Assembly (NCBI RefSeq): GCF_021440085.1
Contig: NZ_JAKCPW010000001.1
Coordinates: 1,364,001 to 1,428,000 of the forward strand
Direction of reading: 5' to 3'
DNA: 64,000 nt
Origin: Dyadobacter sp. CY261
GTDB lineage: Bacteria; Bacteroidota; Bacteroidia; Cytophagales; Spirosomataceae
Shown here: positions 9,595 through 18,872 of the stretch, one piece after another
Layout of the letters: every line of letters starts with the position of its first letter
How positions within the stretch are numbered: position 1 is the stretch's first letter
Made by a program: the position numbers and the translations under genes
Notes under the pieces: model-generated
Database searches by the model: none
Told to the model about the DNA's origin: nothing
The model's input: the letters and a program-made list of their open reading frames with translations, nothing else

Positions 9595-10251
9595 CGACAA
9601 TTGAGCTTTAATATATTTAATTGTATAGCCTTTGCCAGTAAAAATCCCTTCATAATGCGTTCGCACACCGTGGTGTTCATCGAGCAAATGCGACTGATAA
9701 AGATCGTCCGTGTGTTCTAGTATCCGGAAAGCAGACGATTCCTGAATGGTCTGCAAACTGTATTCGTACAAAAACGTGCTGTCGGTTTTCAGGAAAAACA
9801 TGCCGCCCTTCTTCAAGAAGGCGGCGTACCGGGCGAGAAACGTGGGATTGGTCAACCGATTTTTTTCATTCCTATCGCGAACCTGGGGATCGGGATGAAT
9901 GAGCCAAATCTCGCTTAATTCACCTTCATCAAAAAATTCCTCCGAATACTGGATCCCTGCGCGCAGGAAGGCCACATTGGAAAGGTCATATTCCGCGGCC
10001 AACGCACTACCGCGGGCAATGCGGTCGCCCTTTATATCGACGCCGATGAAATTTTTTTCCGGGAACTTTTGTCCCAGGCCGACGGTGTATTCTCCTTTCC
10101 CGCATGCCAGCTCAACAACAATCGGACTGGAATTCTTAAAATAAAGCTTGTTCCAATTGCCTTTGATCTCCGAGTAAAGCGGCTTTCCCCGCTGCAATAC
10201 ATTTCTTGCTTGTTCACTGACCTGGTAATGATGTAACTTTCTTCTTGCCAT
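9592..10251 (-). CDS. trmB: tRNA (guanine-N7-)-methyltransferase
   Basis: SAM-dependent enzyme making m7G46 in the variable loop of tRNA. The 219 residues carry the SAM-binding motif VELACGKGEYTVGLGQ, the acidic loop NFIGVDIKGDRIARG and the TrmB signature HPDPQVRDRNEKNRLTNP, with the C-terminal substrate loop HHGVRTHYEGIFTGKG. It is the last gene of the tonB-folC-trmB unit, 15 bases after folC. The link to folC is probably only transcriptional. Confidence 0.96.
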   Translation of the reverse strand: MARRKLHHYQVSEQARNVLQRGKPLYSEIKGNWNKLYFKNSSPIVVELACGKGEYTVGLGQKFPEKNFIGVDIKGDRIARGSALAAEYDLSNVAFLRAGIQYSEEFFDEGELSEIWLIHPDPQVRDRNEKNRLTNPTFLARYAAFLKKGGMFFLKTDSTFLYEYSLQTIQESSAFRILEHTDDLYQSHLLDEHHGVRTHYEGIFTGKGYTIKYIKAQLS

Positions 10252-10266
10252 TATACTTGATAAACG

Positions 10267-11568
10267 CTATAAACTTTTAATGTCTGCTACTACAAAAGTA
10301 CTGCCTCCGACGTAGATTGCATCCGCGGGCAACGAATCATTTATAGCGGCTTCAAGGGCTTCATTCACGTTCTCATATGCCTTGCCAAGAAGGCCATGCT
10401 CGCTCGCCATAGACTGCAACTCTTTCGCCTTTAATGCACGCATATTAGATGGTTGGCAGAAGTAATACGCTGCGTCTTGGGGAAATAGGGACAGCATTGT
10501 GGAAATATCCTTGTCACCCACAAAACCAACAACGAACCGTTTCACCCCTTTGCTTACGCTCGCAAACTGGGCTAGCGTAAGGGTAAGGCCGGCCGTATTA
10601 TGTGCCGTATCACAATAAACGTCAGGCTGCGTTCGCAGCTGTTGCCACCGCCCTTTAAGCCCTGTGATAGCGCTTACAGACTGTAATGCATCGGCCAGGG
10701 CATCCTCGGATATTTTCCAGCCCTTCGATATCAAAACTTCCTTCGCAGCCCAGACTCCCGCGATATTTTTCAACTGGTAAGCACCGGTCAGGTCTGTGGC
10801 CAATCCTTCCGCAACCCTGGATCCCGAGACTTTATCTTTAATATCAATGAGCATTTTGCCTTCTCGCACGCCCTGATATACTACCTCATACACACGTGAA
10901 GCGAATATTAATGAGGCGTTTGCTTTTTTGGCGGCAGCAACCATGACGTCTCTGATTTCATTATTTTGGTCCTCACTCACCACTACCGGAACGTTGTCCT
11001 TGATTATACCGGCTTTTTCGCCAGCAATTTTACCCAGTGTATCCCCTAAGAACTGCATATGATCGAAGCTGATATTTGTAATCACCGAAAGCTCCGGCGT
11101 GATGACGTTGGTCGAATCCAACCTGCCTCCCATGCCTACTTCTATCACTGCCACATCTACTTTGGCCTCCCCGAAATAGGAGAATGCCATTGCCACGGTC
11201 ACTTCAAAAAAGGATGGAGACAATCTATCAATGTTAGATTTCTGATCATCGACAAATTTTACAATAAAATCTTCGGGTACAAATGCACCGTTTACGCGTA
11301 TGCGCTCTCTAAAATCCTTTAAATGAGGCGATGTGTACAGTCCAACCTTGTAGCCCGACTTTTGAAGGATTGCCGCAAGCATATGCGAAGTGCTGCCCTT
11401 GCCATTAGTGCCCGCCACGTGGATAGTTGGGTATTTATCTTGCGGATCACCCAGGGCTTTACATAACTCCCTGGTAGTAGTAAGGCCCGGCTTGAAAGCA
11501 CGGGCCCCGATATTCTGAAAAACCGGTAATCTGTCATACAGATATCCGATCGTTTCCTGGTATGTCAT
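10267..11568 (-). CDS. folC: Bifunctional folylpolyglutamate synthase / dihydrofolate synthase
   Basis: Mur-ligase-family enzyme that adds glutamate to dihydropteroate and to folates using ATP. The 433 residues show the P-loop HVAGTNGKGSTSHMLAA (about 50-68), the Omega-loop region SPHLKDFRERIRVNG, the central EVGMGGRLDSTNVI, and the C-terminal domain motif DTAHNTAGL. It sits 7 bases after the tonB gene and 15 before trmB, so it is co-transcribed with both. Confidence 0.96.
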   Translation of the reverse strand: MTYQETIGYLYDRLPVFQNIGARAFKPGLTTTRELCKALGDPQDKYPTIHVAGTNGKGSTSHMLAAILQKSGYKVGLYTSPHLKDFRERIRVNGAFVPEDFIVKFVDDQKSNIDRLSPSFFEVTVAMAFSYFGEAKVDVAVIEVGMGGRLDSTNVITPELSVITNISFDHMQFLGDTLGKIAGEKAGIIKDNVPVVVSEDQNNEIRDVMVAAAKKANASLIFASRVYEVVYQGVREGKMLIDIKDKVSGSRVAEGLATDLTGAYQLKNIAGVWAAKEVLISKGWKISEDALADALQSVSAITGLKGRWQQLRTQPDVYCDTAHNTAGLTLTLAQFASVSKGVKRFVVGFVGDKDISTMLSLFPQDAAYYFCQPSNMRALKAKELQSMASEHGLLGKAYENVNEALEAAINDSLPADAIYVGGSTFVVADIKSL

Positions 11569-11575
11569 TTAAGTA

Positions 11576-12502
11576 TTAACGCGAACGTATTTTGAAGGTG
11601 ATAGTACCGATAGATTCGTCGGGCACATTAGCTGACTTCGGTACGAAAGTAAGGTCGCGAACAGCGCTTTTGTACTTGTTAACAACCGCATAATCCGTCA
11701 CCGTCGTACTCTGTGTGATAATGCTTTTGACGCGGCCGTTTTTATCAACTGTAATTTTGAAGGTAATATCTCCGGTCGCATCGGAATTATCATCCACAAC
11801 AGGCCTTCTCGACCAGCTCCACCCGGAAAGGTTCAGCCCAACGTTAGTACCGCCGCCGCCGCCTTCACCTTTGTATGTTTTTGCAAAAAGGCTTCCCGTT
11901 TTAGAACCCTTGTCGCCCACTCCCTCGGCATCATCACCGTTGTTGTTGCCTCCAACACCGGTTTTTGTACCATTGGTGCCGTTGCTACCCGACTTACTGC
12001 CTGACGATTTCGAAAACAACGCGTCTTTATTTACAGCTTTTTCAGGGGCTGGCTTTGCAACAGGTGCGGAAGCATTCTCACTTCCTGTCGATTTTTTAAC
12101 GTCAGTCTTCTCCGGTGCCTCAACCGGGCTCTCTTCCTTAGAAGTTATCGCGGGTTTCTCAGCGACCGTTTTTGCAGGCTTTGGCGACTCTATTTTAGGC
12201 GGTGTCGGCGGTGTCGGTTTGGGCGTAGCCACCGACTTTACTTTTTTAACCTCGTCAGCGTCCGCTTTCATGTTTTCAGCGACCTTGCTGTTGTTAGGCT
12301 TGTTGAATGTCTGAACATCTCCTTTTCCTACCTTGCTTGTACCGTAATTCACTTCCACGAACAATTCCATCGGTTCGGTCTTCGGAAGTGATGAGTTCAG
12401 TCGGATGAAAAAGAATAGGCCCAACATCGCAATGGTAATCCCGAAGGACCACGCCCATGAAACTGCGATTCGTTGCCGGTCTTCTGCCTGTAATGTGATC
12501 AT
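11576..12502 (-). CDS. TonB-like energy transducer
   Basis: A 308-aa inner-membrane protein spanning the periplasm. One N-terminal membrane segment (about 13-34, SWAWSFGITIAMLGLFFF) is followed by a Lys/Pro/Glu-rich rod (60-150), a Gly/Asn/Ser-rich linker (150-220) and a C-terminal TonB_C-like domain (about 240-308: GDITFKITVDKNGRVKSI ... GTITFKIRSR). This is the architecture of TonB/TolA proteins that power outer-membrane receptors. No exbB/exbD is adjacent, so the motor partner is elsewhere. It begins a unit with folC and trmB, and the preceding HU-SPOR unit is cut off by a terminator. Confidence 0.82.
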   Translation of the reverse strand: MITLQAEDRQRIAVSWAWSFGITIAMLGLFFFIRLNSSLPKTEPMELFVEVNYGTSKVGKGDVQTFNKPNNSKVAENMKADADEVKKVKSVATPKPTPPTPPKIESPKPAKTVAEKPAITSKEESPVEAPEKTDVKKSTGSENASAPVAKPAPEKAVNKDALFSKSSGSKSGSNGTNGTKTGVGGNNNGDDAEGVGDKGSKTGSLFAKTYKGEGGGGGTNVGLNLSGWSWSRRPVVDDNSDATGDITFKITVDKNGRVKSIITQSTTVTDYAVVNKYKSAVRDLTFVPKSANVPDESIGTITFKIRSR

Positions 12503-12561
12503 TTAGTCAAAAATCTGGGTTTTCTTTTCGGAAAACGTAAAAGTAACAAAAAACGTATGCA

Positions 12562-12587
12562 ACAAAAAAGGAGGCCAACCGACCTCC
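12562..12587 (-). terminator. Intrinsic terminator between HU-SPOR gene and tonB unit
   Basis: On the minus strand GGAGGTC-GGTT-GGCCTCC is followed by TTTTTTGTTG. It divides the TPR/barrel/HU-SPOR unit from the tonB-folC-trmB unit. Confidence 0.85.
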
Positions 12588-12612
12588 ATTCTGCATATCT
12601 GTATTTTAAACC

Positions 12613-13683
12613 TTACTTCTTTTTAAAGACCCACCCTGCTTCACCGATTACCGATTTCAACTGGGCCGAAGCGCGGTAAGCATCTGTTTCATTGTCAAAG
12701 CCATCCACTGCCACTTTCACTTTCTTGCTCCTTTCATCGCCTGGAATTATTAATGCTTTTGTGAAACCTTTCTCATTTAACTGAGCGAGCAAAACTTTTG
12801 CCTGCCGACTACCTTTGAAGGCACCTGCGATGACGTAAAACTTGGCAGAGGCTATTTCGGCAGGCTTTGCTTCAACAACCGGCGCTGCTACTGCCGGGGC
12901 TGGAGTTGCCGCCATTTCAGGCGTATGCACAACCGAATCGACAAGCATGGAATCTTCCTTAACAACAACCGTTTCCGTCACTGATGCAGGTGCAGCCTCC
13001 TGCACAGCTTCGTTGGCAACAACAGTGGTCTCGGTAGCTTCTTTCCGGCTGAACATTTCCGCAAACGGATTCAACGTGCTCTTAATATATTCGTTCTCTG
13101 TATTAACCAGGAAAAAACTCAAACCACAAAGCAAACCGGCGATCATTGCCGCTGCTGCCCAACCTGTCCAGCGGAAACGTGGTTTGGCCTCATCTTCCAA
13201 TTCAAATACCTCAACTTCATCACTTACATATTGCGTGGAGTTTGATGCGGCAACCGGTCTTGCTTGTGCTACAACGGCTTTGATCTTTTCGAAGCCATAC
13301 CACTCGTCTTTAAAGTACTTACCAGTGTTAGGTTCGAAAACCAGTTTGCCTTCAACGTTCTGTTTGAATTCGCCAATCCCTGCAATGCTTACTTCACCAT
13401 TTCCATCGAGACCGGTTCTGAGACGATCGGTGTAGCCTTTAATGTATTCCACCGCATCGGCATGCGTAACTTTCTCATGACGCGAAATGTAATTTGCCAG
13501 CAGCCCATCGTCCAGTTTCAGGTACTCATTAAATGCCAGTCTTTTGACCGGTGGTGCGAAAATACCCGAATTACTGTCATACACCGCCGGAACCTGGTGC
13601 GAAAGCAAGGCCCCAAAACCTGGAATGATCACGAATTCGTATTCTCCAATGAGTTTTCGGATGACTGTTTCAACTGCTATCAT
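12613..13683 (-). CDS. Membrane protein with CCDC81-type HU domains and a C-terminal SPOR domain
   Basis: A 356-aa single-pass protein. Residues 1-140 match the prokaryotic CCDC81-like HU pair (VIRKLIGEYEFVIIPGFGAL; LIDGLL-type helix DDGLLANYISRHEKVTHADA; then GEVSIAGIGEFKQNVEGKL and FEPNTGKYFKDEWYG). A membrane helix lies at about 172-192 (WAAAAMIAGLLCGLSFFLV), then an Ala/Val/Glu-rich periplasmic linker, then a SPOR domain at 280-356 (KFYVIAGAFKGSRQAKVLL). SPOR domains bind denuded peptidoglycan; HU folds bind DNA or partner proteins. The protein could therefore connect a cytosolic ligand to septal wall, which is inference. It is co-transcribed with the upstream barrel and TPR genes. Confidence 0.88.
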   Translation of the reverse strand: MIAVETVIRKLIGEYEFVIIPGFGALLSHQVPAVYDSNSGIFAPPVKRLAFNEYLKLDDGLLANYISRHEKVTHADAVEYIKGYTDRLRTGLDGNGEVSIAGIGEFKQNVEGKLVFEPNTGKYFKDEWYGFEKIKAVVAQARPVAASNSTQYVSDEVEVFELEDEAKPRFRWTGWAAAAMIAGLLCGLSFFLVNTENEYIKSTLNPFAEMFSRKEATETTVVANEAVQEAAPASVTETVVVKEDSMLVDSVVHTPEMAATPAPAVAAPVVEAKPAEIASAKFYVIAGAFKGSRQAKVLLAQLNEKGFTKALIIPGDERSKKVKVAVDGFDNETDAYRASAQLKSVIGEAGWVFKKK

Positions 13684-13713
13684 GAAGCGATGTTTGGTGT
13701 TATCTCAGCGAAG

Positions 13714-15384
13714 TTAAAAAGAAAAAGACAATCCGGCAATAAAGTTCAATCCCTGCTGTGGGTAATACTGGTAACGCTGGTACTCTTTGCCCAACACATT
13801 ATTCAGGTTCACAAATGCAGAGAAGTTCCTGGTTAGCAGGTAATCGATTTTAAGATTCAAGTCGGTAATGACCGGCAATTTGGTTACCTCGCCCGTCTGA
13901 AAATTTTTCGCTTTCAAACCTCGCAACATATAAAAATCGGCTGTTACGAAGAGCTTTTTGCTGATGGTAAGGGCATTAAACCAATTCAGAGTAAGGTCCG
14001 GCCGATGCCACGGCTCTTCCACCTTATCCACCGCGTAATCGAAGAAATTCGCTTTAAGAGATGTTTTGAACAACTCATTGAAATTATAACCTGCCTGTGC
14101 CGAAATCGTCAGCACCTTCGTCTTACCCGGATCGTAAATGGCCGAGAAGCGCGATGTGTCCGTGAGCGAGTTGTTGAACGAATAAAAGTTGCGGTAAGAA
14201 GTGTAAGCCACTTTACCTTCATAGTTAATCCCTGTACCGGTTTCACCTTTAACGCCCGCACTGATATCTGACGTCTTTTCTGTATTCATAATCAATACAT
14301 TAGGACCCAGCCATTGATTTTCACTCAGCATACTTTTTAATGTATTCCGAACAATATCACCATTCCAGCCGGCAAAGATATGAATGCCTGAAAATGGCGT
14401 TACATCCAGGTTTATTGCAGGAAATGCTTTTGTACGGTTAATGTCGAGCTGACTATCTGTCTCACTTACAGCATTCACACCTGCCGAAACCGAGAACATG
14501 TCGCTCACGTACTTGAATGTCGGTTTAACACGAAAAAGGTTGCGGTTGTAGGTGAAGTAATCGACGCGCTGCGTTACGTAAGCATCCGCTTCCAGCATTG
14601 CAAAGAAAGATTCCGAGATGGGTACCGACGCTGTCAGGTTAGTACCCCAATCTATTTCCGACGCATTGTAACGGTCTTTCAAAGAATTCAGGCCGGTCTT
14701 GACCGAATAATCCACCAACACCGATGCATCTGTGTTCTCGAAGCCCAGGTTAAAGCCAAACTGATTGATCGTCTGGCGAATAGTGTCCCGGTCAACCACC
14801 ACGCCATCAGGCTGGGGCTTGTAGCCATAGAAATAATAGTTTTTGCGGTCAAAATTGAAGTCAGCGTCTACTTTGTACTTGGACCGGATATATTTTCCGC
14901 CCAGCTTGAAGCTCGTAGCTGCATTGGCCGAATTCTTACCGTCAACTGGTCCGTTTGCTGCCGAAAGATGTTTGAGTTGAGTGGTAAATGCGAGGTCTTC
15001 CGTCGGTCTTCCTCCCACAAATATCTCCCCGAGGAACCGGCCATAATTACCACCGCCCGCTTTAACGTAATTGTTCAACACATCGGGCTCGTCCTTACGC
15101 CCTTGTTCGTCGGATGCGACGCCCACAGCAGGCGTCAGCTTTGGTGATGTGATATTTATTTCGGGGTCTACAATCTCGTAGGAAACCTTTTTCTTGCCCG
15201 TTTCACCTTTCACAGGTTGTGCTTTATCAAACACTCTGTTGGCAGGGGCAAATTCTATACTTTTATCTTTAAGAACCTCGTAAGTCTGGCTTTCGATCTC
15301 CCCGCGTTGCGCCATCGCAAATTGGGAAGAGAAGCCCAGGGTGAGCAAAAACAGCGAAGAACGTAATAACTTGGAATGCGTCAT
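13714..15384 (-). CDS. TonB-receptor-like outer-membrane beta-barrel
   Basis: Outer-membrane barrel of 556 aa from the ATG at 15384, chosen because MTHSKLLRSSLFLLTLGFSS is a clean signal peptide (cleavage near FAMAQ); an in-frame codon farther upstream at 15426 adds only 14 unlikely residues. It lacks a SusC-type sandwich and clear plug domain, and is shorter than true TonB receptors, but the second half alternates strands of aromatic and polar residues and ends FIAGLSFSF with the C-terminal phenylalanine needed for barrel insertion. It lies between the giant TPR gene (45 bases) and the HU-SPOR gene (30 bases). Transport function is not shown. Confidence 0.83.
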   Translation of the reverse strand: MTHSKLLRSSLFLLTLGFSSQFAMAQRGEIESQTYEVLKDKSIEFAPANRVFDKAQPVKGETGKKKVSYEIVDPEINITSPKLTPAVGVASDEQGRKDEPDVLNNYVKAGGGNYGRFLGEIFVGGRPTEDLAFTTQLKHLSAANGPVDGKNSANAATSFKLGGKYIRSKYKVDADFNFDRKNYYFYGYKPQPDGVVVDRDTIRQTINQFGFNLGFENTDASVLVDYSVKTGLNSLKDRYNASEIDWGTNLTASVPISESFFAMLEADAYVTQRVDYFTYNRNLFRVKPTFKYVSDMFSVSAGVNAVSETDSQLDINRTKAFPAINLDVTPFSGIHIFAGWNGDIVRNTLKSMLSENQWLGPNVLIMNTEKTSDISAGVKGETGTGINYEGKVAYTSYRNFYSFNNSLTDTSRFSAIYDPGKTKVLTISAQAGYNFNELFKTSLKANFFDYAVDKVEEPWHRPDLTLNWFNALTISKKLFVTADFYMLRGLKAKNFQTGEVTKLPVITDLNLKIDYLLTRNFSAFVNLNNVLGKEYQRYQYYPQQGLNFIAGLSFSF

Positions 15385-15429
15385 GGATAATGAGTTTTTC
15401 TGTTTAATGAAACAGCCGTGATACACGGG

Positions 15430-18400
15430 TTACTTTTCGATTTTGTTCAACTTCTCCTTGGCCAGCTCAACAGCCTCCTTGTCATCCGAATTCTCAATGA
15501 TGGAATTCAATGTGGCCTTGGCTTGTACTTTCTCGTTCATGCCCAGGTACACGTCTGAAAGCAGGATGAATGAGCGTGCCCGCCAGTAATCGTAACCCTC
15601 GAAGTTTTTACCCAAATCGATAATGGCGGTTTCGGCTTCCTTATATTTCTTCTCTTTAAGCAGGACCATAGCCGACCAATACGCAGCTTCTGCGCCAAAT
15701 TCATCCTTGGATGACGCCGAAATCCTTTTGAATTCTTCGCCTGCCTTTTTCAAATCACCTTTCTCATAGGGCACTTTCCCCAGGTAGAGCTGAGCCTTGC
15801 CAATGCTGCCAGGCACGATGTTCCCCATATTGATGATCTCCTTCGCGTAATAGAGCGTCGAGTCATAACTCTTTAATGTGTAGTAGGTATCCATCAAACC
15901 GGTCCATGCAGCGGCCTGGTCTTTCTTGTTCTCAGCGTTACGCGAGAGCACGCGGAAGTTGGTTACAGCACTATTAAAGTTACCCCGACCAATTTCCAGT
16001 TCTGCTGAACGTTGCGCTGCCGCGCCAACAAACTGCGAACGGTTTTGCTGAACTACTTTACTGTAATATTGAAGTGCTTCATTGACACGGTTAGTCTTAT
16101 CATAAGAAGAAGCGATAAAGTAAGTCGCGTCGTATTGATTCTTGCTCGCGGGATAGCTTTGCAGAAACGCCTGTAATGCGGCAATGGCGTTATCATACTT
16201 TTCCGCGTAGTAGAGGTTTCGAACATTGTCGAATTCAACACCTTCCAGCTTTTCGTTACCCGGATTGTTCTTACGAACCACTCCCAATACCTGGTTGAAC
16301 TCTTCTGGGCGCCCCACAGCTGAATAACTTTCCTGGATACCCTCCAGAGCACTTTCGGCGGAAGGCGAATCGGAATGTTCGGTCAGGATCTTACGAAAAT
16401 CGACGATTGCCTGCTCGTACACCTGTAAGTTGTAATACGACTGCGCGCGACGCAACAATGCAGCCGGGATTAATGTGCTCTGGGGCTTTTCGTTGATCAT
16501 ACGCGTGAAGCCCTTAACGGCAGCCGAATAACTCTGATTTTGAAAATCGATATCCGCAAGCTGGAAATACGCATTGTCAAGGTGCTTCGACTGCGGGTAC
16601 TGGCTGATCAGCTGCTCGAATTGGCGTTTGGCTTCTCCCTCGCGGTTCATGTACACGTAAGCGCGGGCCTTCTGAAACAGGGCATAATCCTTATCCACTT
16701 TGCCTTTTGATGCTACTTGTTCATACGTCCGGATCGCCTCGTTGTAGTTCTTCGCTGCAAGGTAGCAATCTGCCAGCCTCGCATGCGCATCTTCTATCAT
16801 ATCCGGCTCCATTCCCTCGATGTTATTGGTAAAATCGCGGAAGTAAGGCAGCGCCTGGCTGTATTTCTTTTGGTTATAATAGATATATCCCAGCGCATAC
16901 AGGCTCTTCTTCGCATAAATGCCTGCTTTGGAATTTTTCGCGATCTGATTATAAAGAACAGCGGCTTCGTCAACTCTCTTCAACCCATATATGGACTCTG
17001 CTTTGTAAAATGTCGCCGAATTGTATAACTCCGGATCGATTGGGAATTTCAGCGACTTTTCCAGCATAACAATCGCCTGCTCGAAACGTCCGGCGTTAAA
17101 ATCCGTCACTCCCTGATTATAAGTTAGCCTCTGATACGTACCATTTATTTTAGCATTCTTTGTTTTCAAGCCCTCAATGTACCTTATGGCTTCGCTACTA
17201 TTGCTTGCGCTGGCATATCCCTCTGCTACTAATTCCGTCGCTTCTTCGGTATGCCTACTTTCCGGGTACTTCGTCATGTAGCTGTTCAGCTCTTTCACGG
17301 CGTCCGTGTTATTGCCGAGTTCGAGCTGCACTTTTGCGTGGTTATAGGTGGCTTCTTCCTTTACTACCTGGTTGAAGTCTAATGAGGAAGCATTACCGAA
17401 CGACGTTAAAGCATTACTTAAATTATTCGTCTTTAAGTTACTGATTCCTAGTATATAAGAGGCGTACTGCGAAACAGAATCCTTGCCATTTCCAATTGGC
17501 TTTAGAGAGCTGATCGCCCCTTCAAAATTATTGCTCCGAAACTGCGCATGGCCGTAATGCAACGCTACCGATGGGGGAACAGCACCCGGCTTCATGCGCT
17601 TATAACGCTCGTATGATTTCACTGCATTAGCATAATCACCTTTCTCGTAATATACTTCTGCCACATACAATGCTACATCGTCCAGCTTGGTATTTCCACG
17701 CTGCTGGCCCAGAATCCGCTCGCCGTATTGCAAGAGCTCATCAAACTTTTTAAGCTGGTAAAGTGACGAAATAATCCAGTTAGGAGCTTCATTCTTATAA
17801 TAAGGATGCTCTTCGATCCGCTTGAAATCCTGGTAAGCTTCTTCAAAATTGTTTTTCTGATAATTGATAACGCCCGCGTAGAAAGAGGCATCGCCAGCAT
17901 TCTCAAAACCTGCCTCATTCTTTACCTGATTAAATAAGGGAAGCGCAAGGTCCGGCTGTTTGGTGTTATAGTACGACATGGCCAGCCGGTAAGCACTTTC
18001 CAGCTTGCCGGCCCCTGTCCCATTCACCGCTTTATCGAGGTAGGTAATGGCTTTTTCGTAGTTACCATTCTCATAATAATATTTGCCCAGATCGCTGTAA
18101 ATGAGCTGTGCTTTCGGGTGCTCTGCGTGGTTCTTTACAAACCGGTCGACCTGCACTTCCGCTTCCGGGTAATTGAGATATAGTCCGGTTACGGCCACGT
18201 AATATTCTGCCGTTACCTTATTGTAGTCGCTCGTGCTGAGCAATTTGTCCTGCGAATTCAGAAAATCCCCGAATTCCTGCCTGGCAGCCACATAGTTAGA
18301 CTTTGCATAATATTCGAGGCCGTTGCGAAAATGTGCTTCCGGCTCCGTAATACTAAGCGTATTCTGGGCCACTACGGAAGACGCGCCTACACATACAAGC

Positions 18401-18435
18401 ATTCCGAAGGTGGAGGCGCTGCGTTTAAAAACCAT
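15430..18435 (-). CDS. Large periplasmic tetratricopeptide-repeat protein
   Basis: About 1000 residues made almost entirely of TPR units from residue 35 to the end (repeated A-helices such as FRNGLEYYAKSNYVAARQEF, YRLAMSYYNTKQPDLALPLF, FQKARAYVYMNREGEAKRQF). I place the start at 18435, giving the signal peptide MVFKRSASTFGMLVCVGASS with cleavage near VVAQ; an upstream ATG at 18483 adds 16 residues. Proteins of this kind resemble YbgF/BamD-like scaffolds and would organise envelope partners. The gene opens the unit with the barrel and HU-SPOR protein, suggesting a single envelope complex. No enzymatic motif is present. Confidence 0.9.
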   Translation of the reverse strand: MVFKRSASTFGMLVCVGASSVVAQNTLSITEPEAHFRNGLEYYAKSNYVAARQEFGDFLNSQDKLLSTSDYNKVTAEYYVAVTGLYLNYPEAEVQVDRFVKNHAEHPKAQLIYSDLGKYYYENGNYEKAITYLDKAVNGTGAGKLESAYRLAMSYYNTKQPDLALPLFNQVKNEAGFENAGDASFYAGVINYQKNNFEEAYQDFKRIEEHPYYKNEAPNWIISSLYQLKKFDELLQYGERILGQQRGNTKLDDVALYVAEVYYEKGDYANAVKSYERYKRMKPGAVPPSVALHYGHAQFRSNNFEGAISSLKPIGNGKDSVSQYASYILGISNLKTNNLSNALTSFGNASSLDFNQVVKEEATYNHAKVQLELGNNTDAVKELNSYMTKYPESRHTEEATELVAEGYASASNSSEAIRYIEGLKTKNAKINGTYQRLTYNQGVTDFNAGRFEQAIVMLEKSLKFPIDPELYNSATFYKAESIYGLKRVDEAAVLYNQIAKNSKAGIYAKKSLYALGYIYYNQKKYSQALPYFRDFTNNIEGMEPDMIEDAHARLADCYLAAKNYNEAIRTYEQVASKGKVDKDYALFQKARAYVYMNREGEAKRQFEQLISQYPQSKHLDNAYFQLADIDFQNQSYSAAVKGFTRMINEKPQSTLIPAALLRRAQSYYNLQVYEQAIVDFRKILTEHSDSPSAESALEGIQESYSAVGRPEEFNQVLGVVRKNNPGNEKLEGVEFDNVRNLYYAEKYDNAIAALQAFLQSYPASKNQYDATYFIASSYDKTNRVNEALQYYSKVVQQNRSQFVGAAAQRSAELEIGRGNFNSAVTNFRVLSRNAENKKDQAAAWTGLMDTYYTLKSYDSTLYYAKEIINMGNIVPGSIGKAQLYLGKVPYEKGDLKKAGEEFKRISASSKDEFGAEAAYWSAMVLLKEKKYKEAETAIIDLGKNFEGYDYWRARSFILLSDVYLGMNEKVQAKATLNSIIENSDDKEAVELAKEKLNKIEK

Positions 18436-18594
18436 AGATACTGAGTTGGTGGAGTTTTGAATTAAGTTTTTGTGGTCTACCATATCCTGACAAAGAATAT
18501 TTTGGTCCTCACTTACCGCTTAAAATTGTTTGCTATCTAACGAAAAGTGCTTTAAAACCGTATACCTACACATGTCAGAAATACGCTGTTTGAG

Positions 18595-18846
18595 CTAAAA
18601 AAGCACATTATGGCGTATCAGCGTGCCATTAAAATCGGTATGCATCTCATCAAAACGTATTGCCACTGCATTGGTGAAAGCCTCATCCATACATGCTTCA
18701 AGCTCGTCGGCCGAGGCTAGTTCATAATCGTCGATTTTGTAAGTTTGCTCATACATACCCGACTCGATTTTAATAATGTACTTGCTGTTCCACTGATACA
18801 GGGCGATTTTGTAGTGAGGATTAGGGATATCTTTAATGTACCGCAT
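18595..18846 (-). CDS. Small conserved-type hypothetical protein
   Basis: An 83-aa acidic, soluble protein that I do not recognise. It starts MRYIKDIPNPHYKIALYQWN and has an alternating beta pattern (YKIALYQWNSKYIIKIESGMY) followed by a helix (ASADELEACMDEAFTNAVAI). The organisation into strands and one helix and the codon use look coding, and it fills an otherwise empty gap. Its start codon is only 26 bases from the start of the divergent TPR lipoprotein gene. Confidence 0.7.
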   Translation of the reverse strand: MRYIKDIPNPHYKIALYQWNSKYIIKIESGMYEQTYKIDDYELASADELEACMDEAFTNAVAIRFDEMHTDFNGTLIRHNVLF

Positions 18847-18872
18847 AACTGTATTTTACCATTACTAATTAT

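Noticed and set aside
11715..12314. 199-codon frame opposite the tonB gene
   Set aside because: It is the antisense reading of the Lys/Pro-rich tonB linker; no family signature and the tonB frame is coding.
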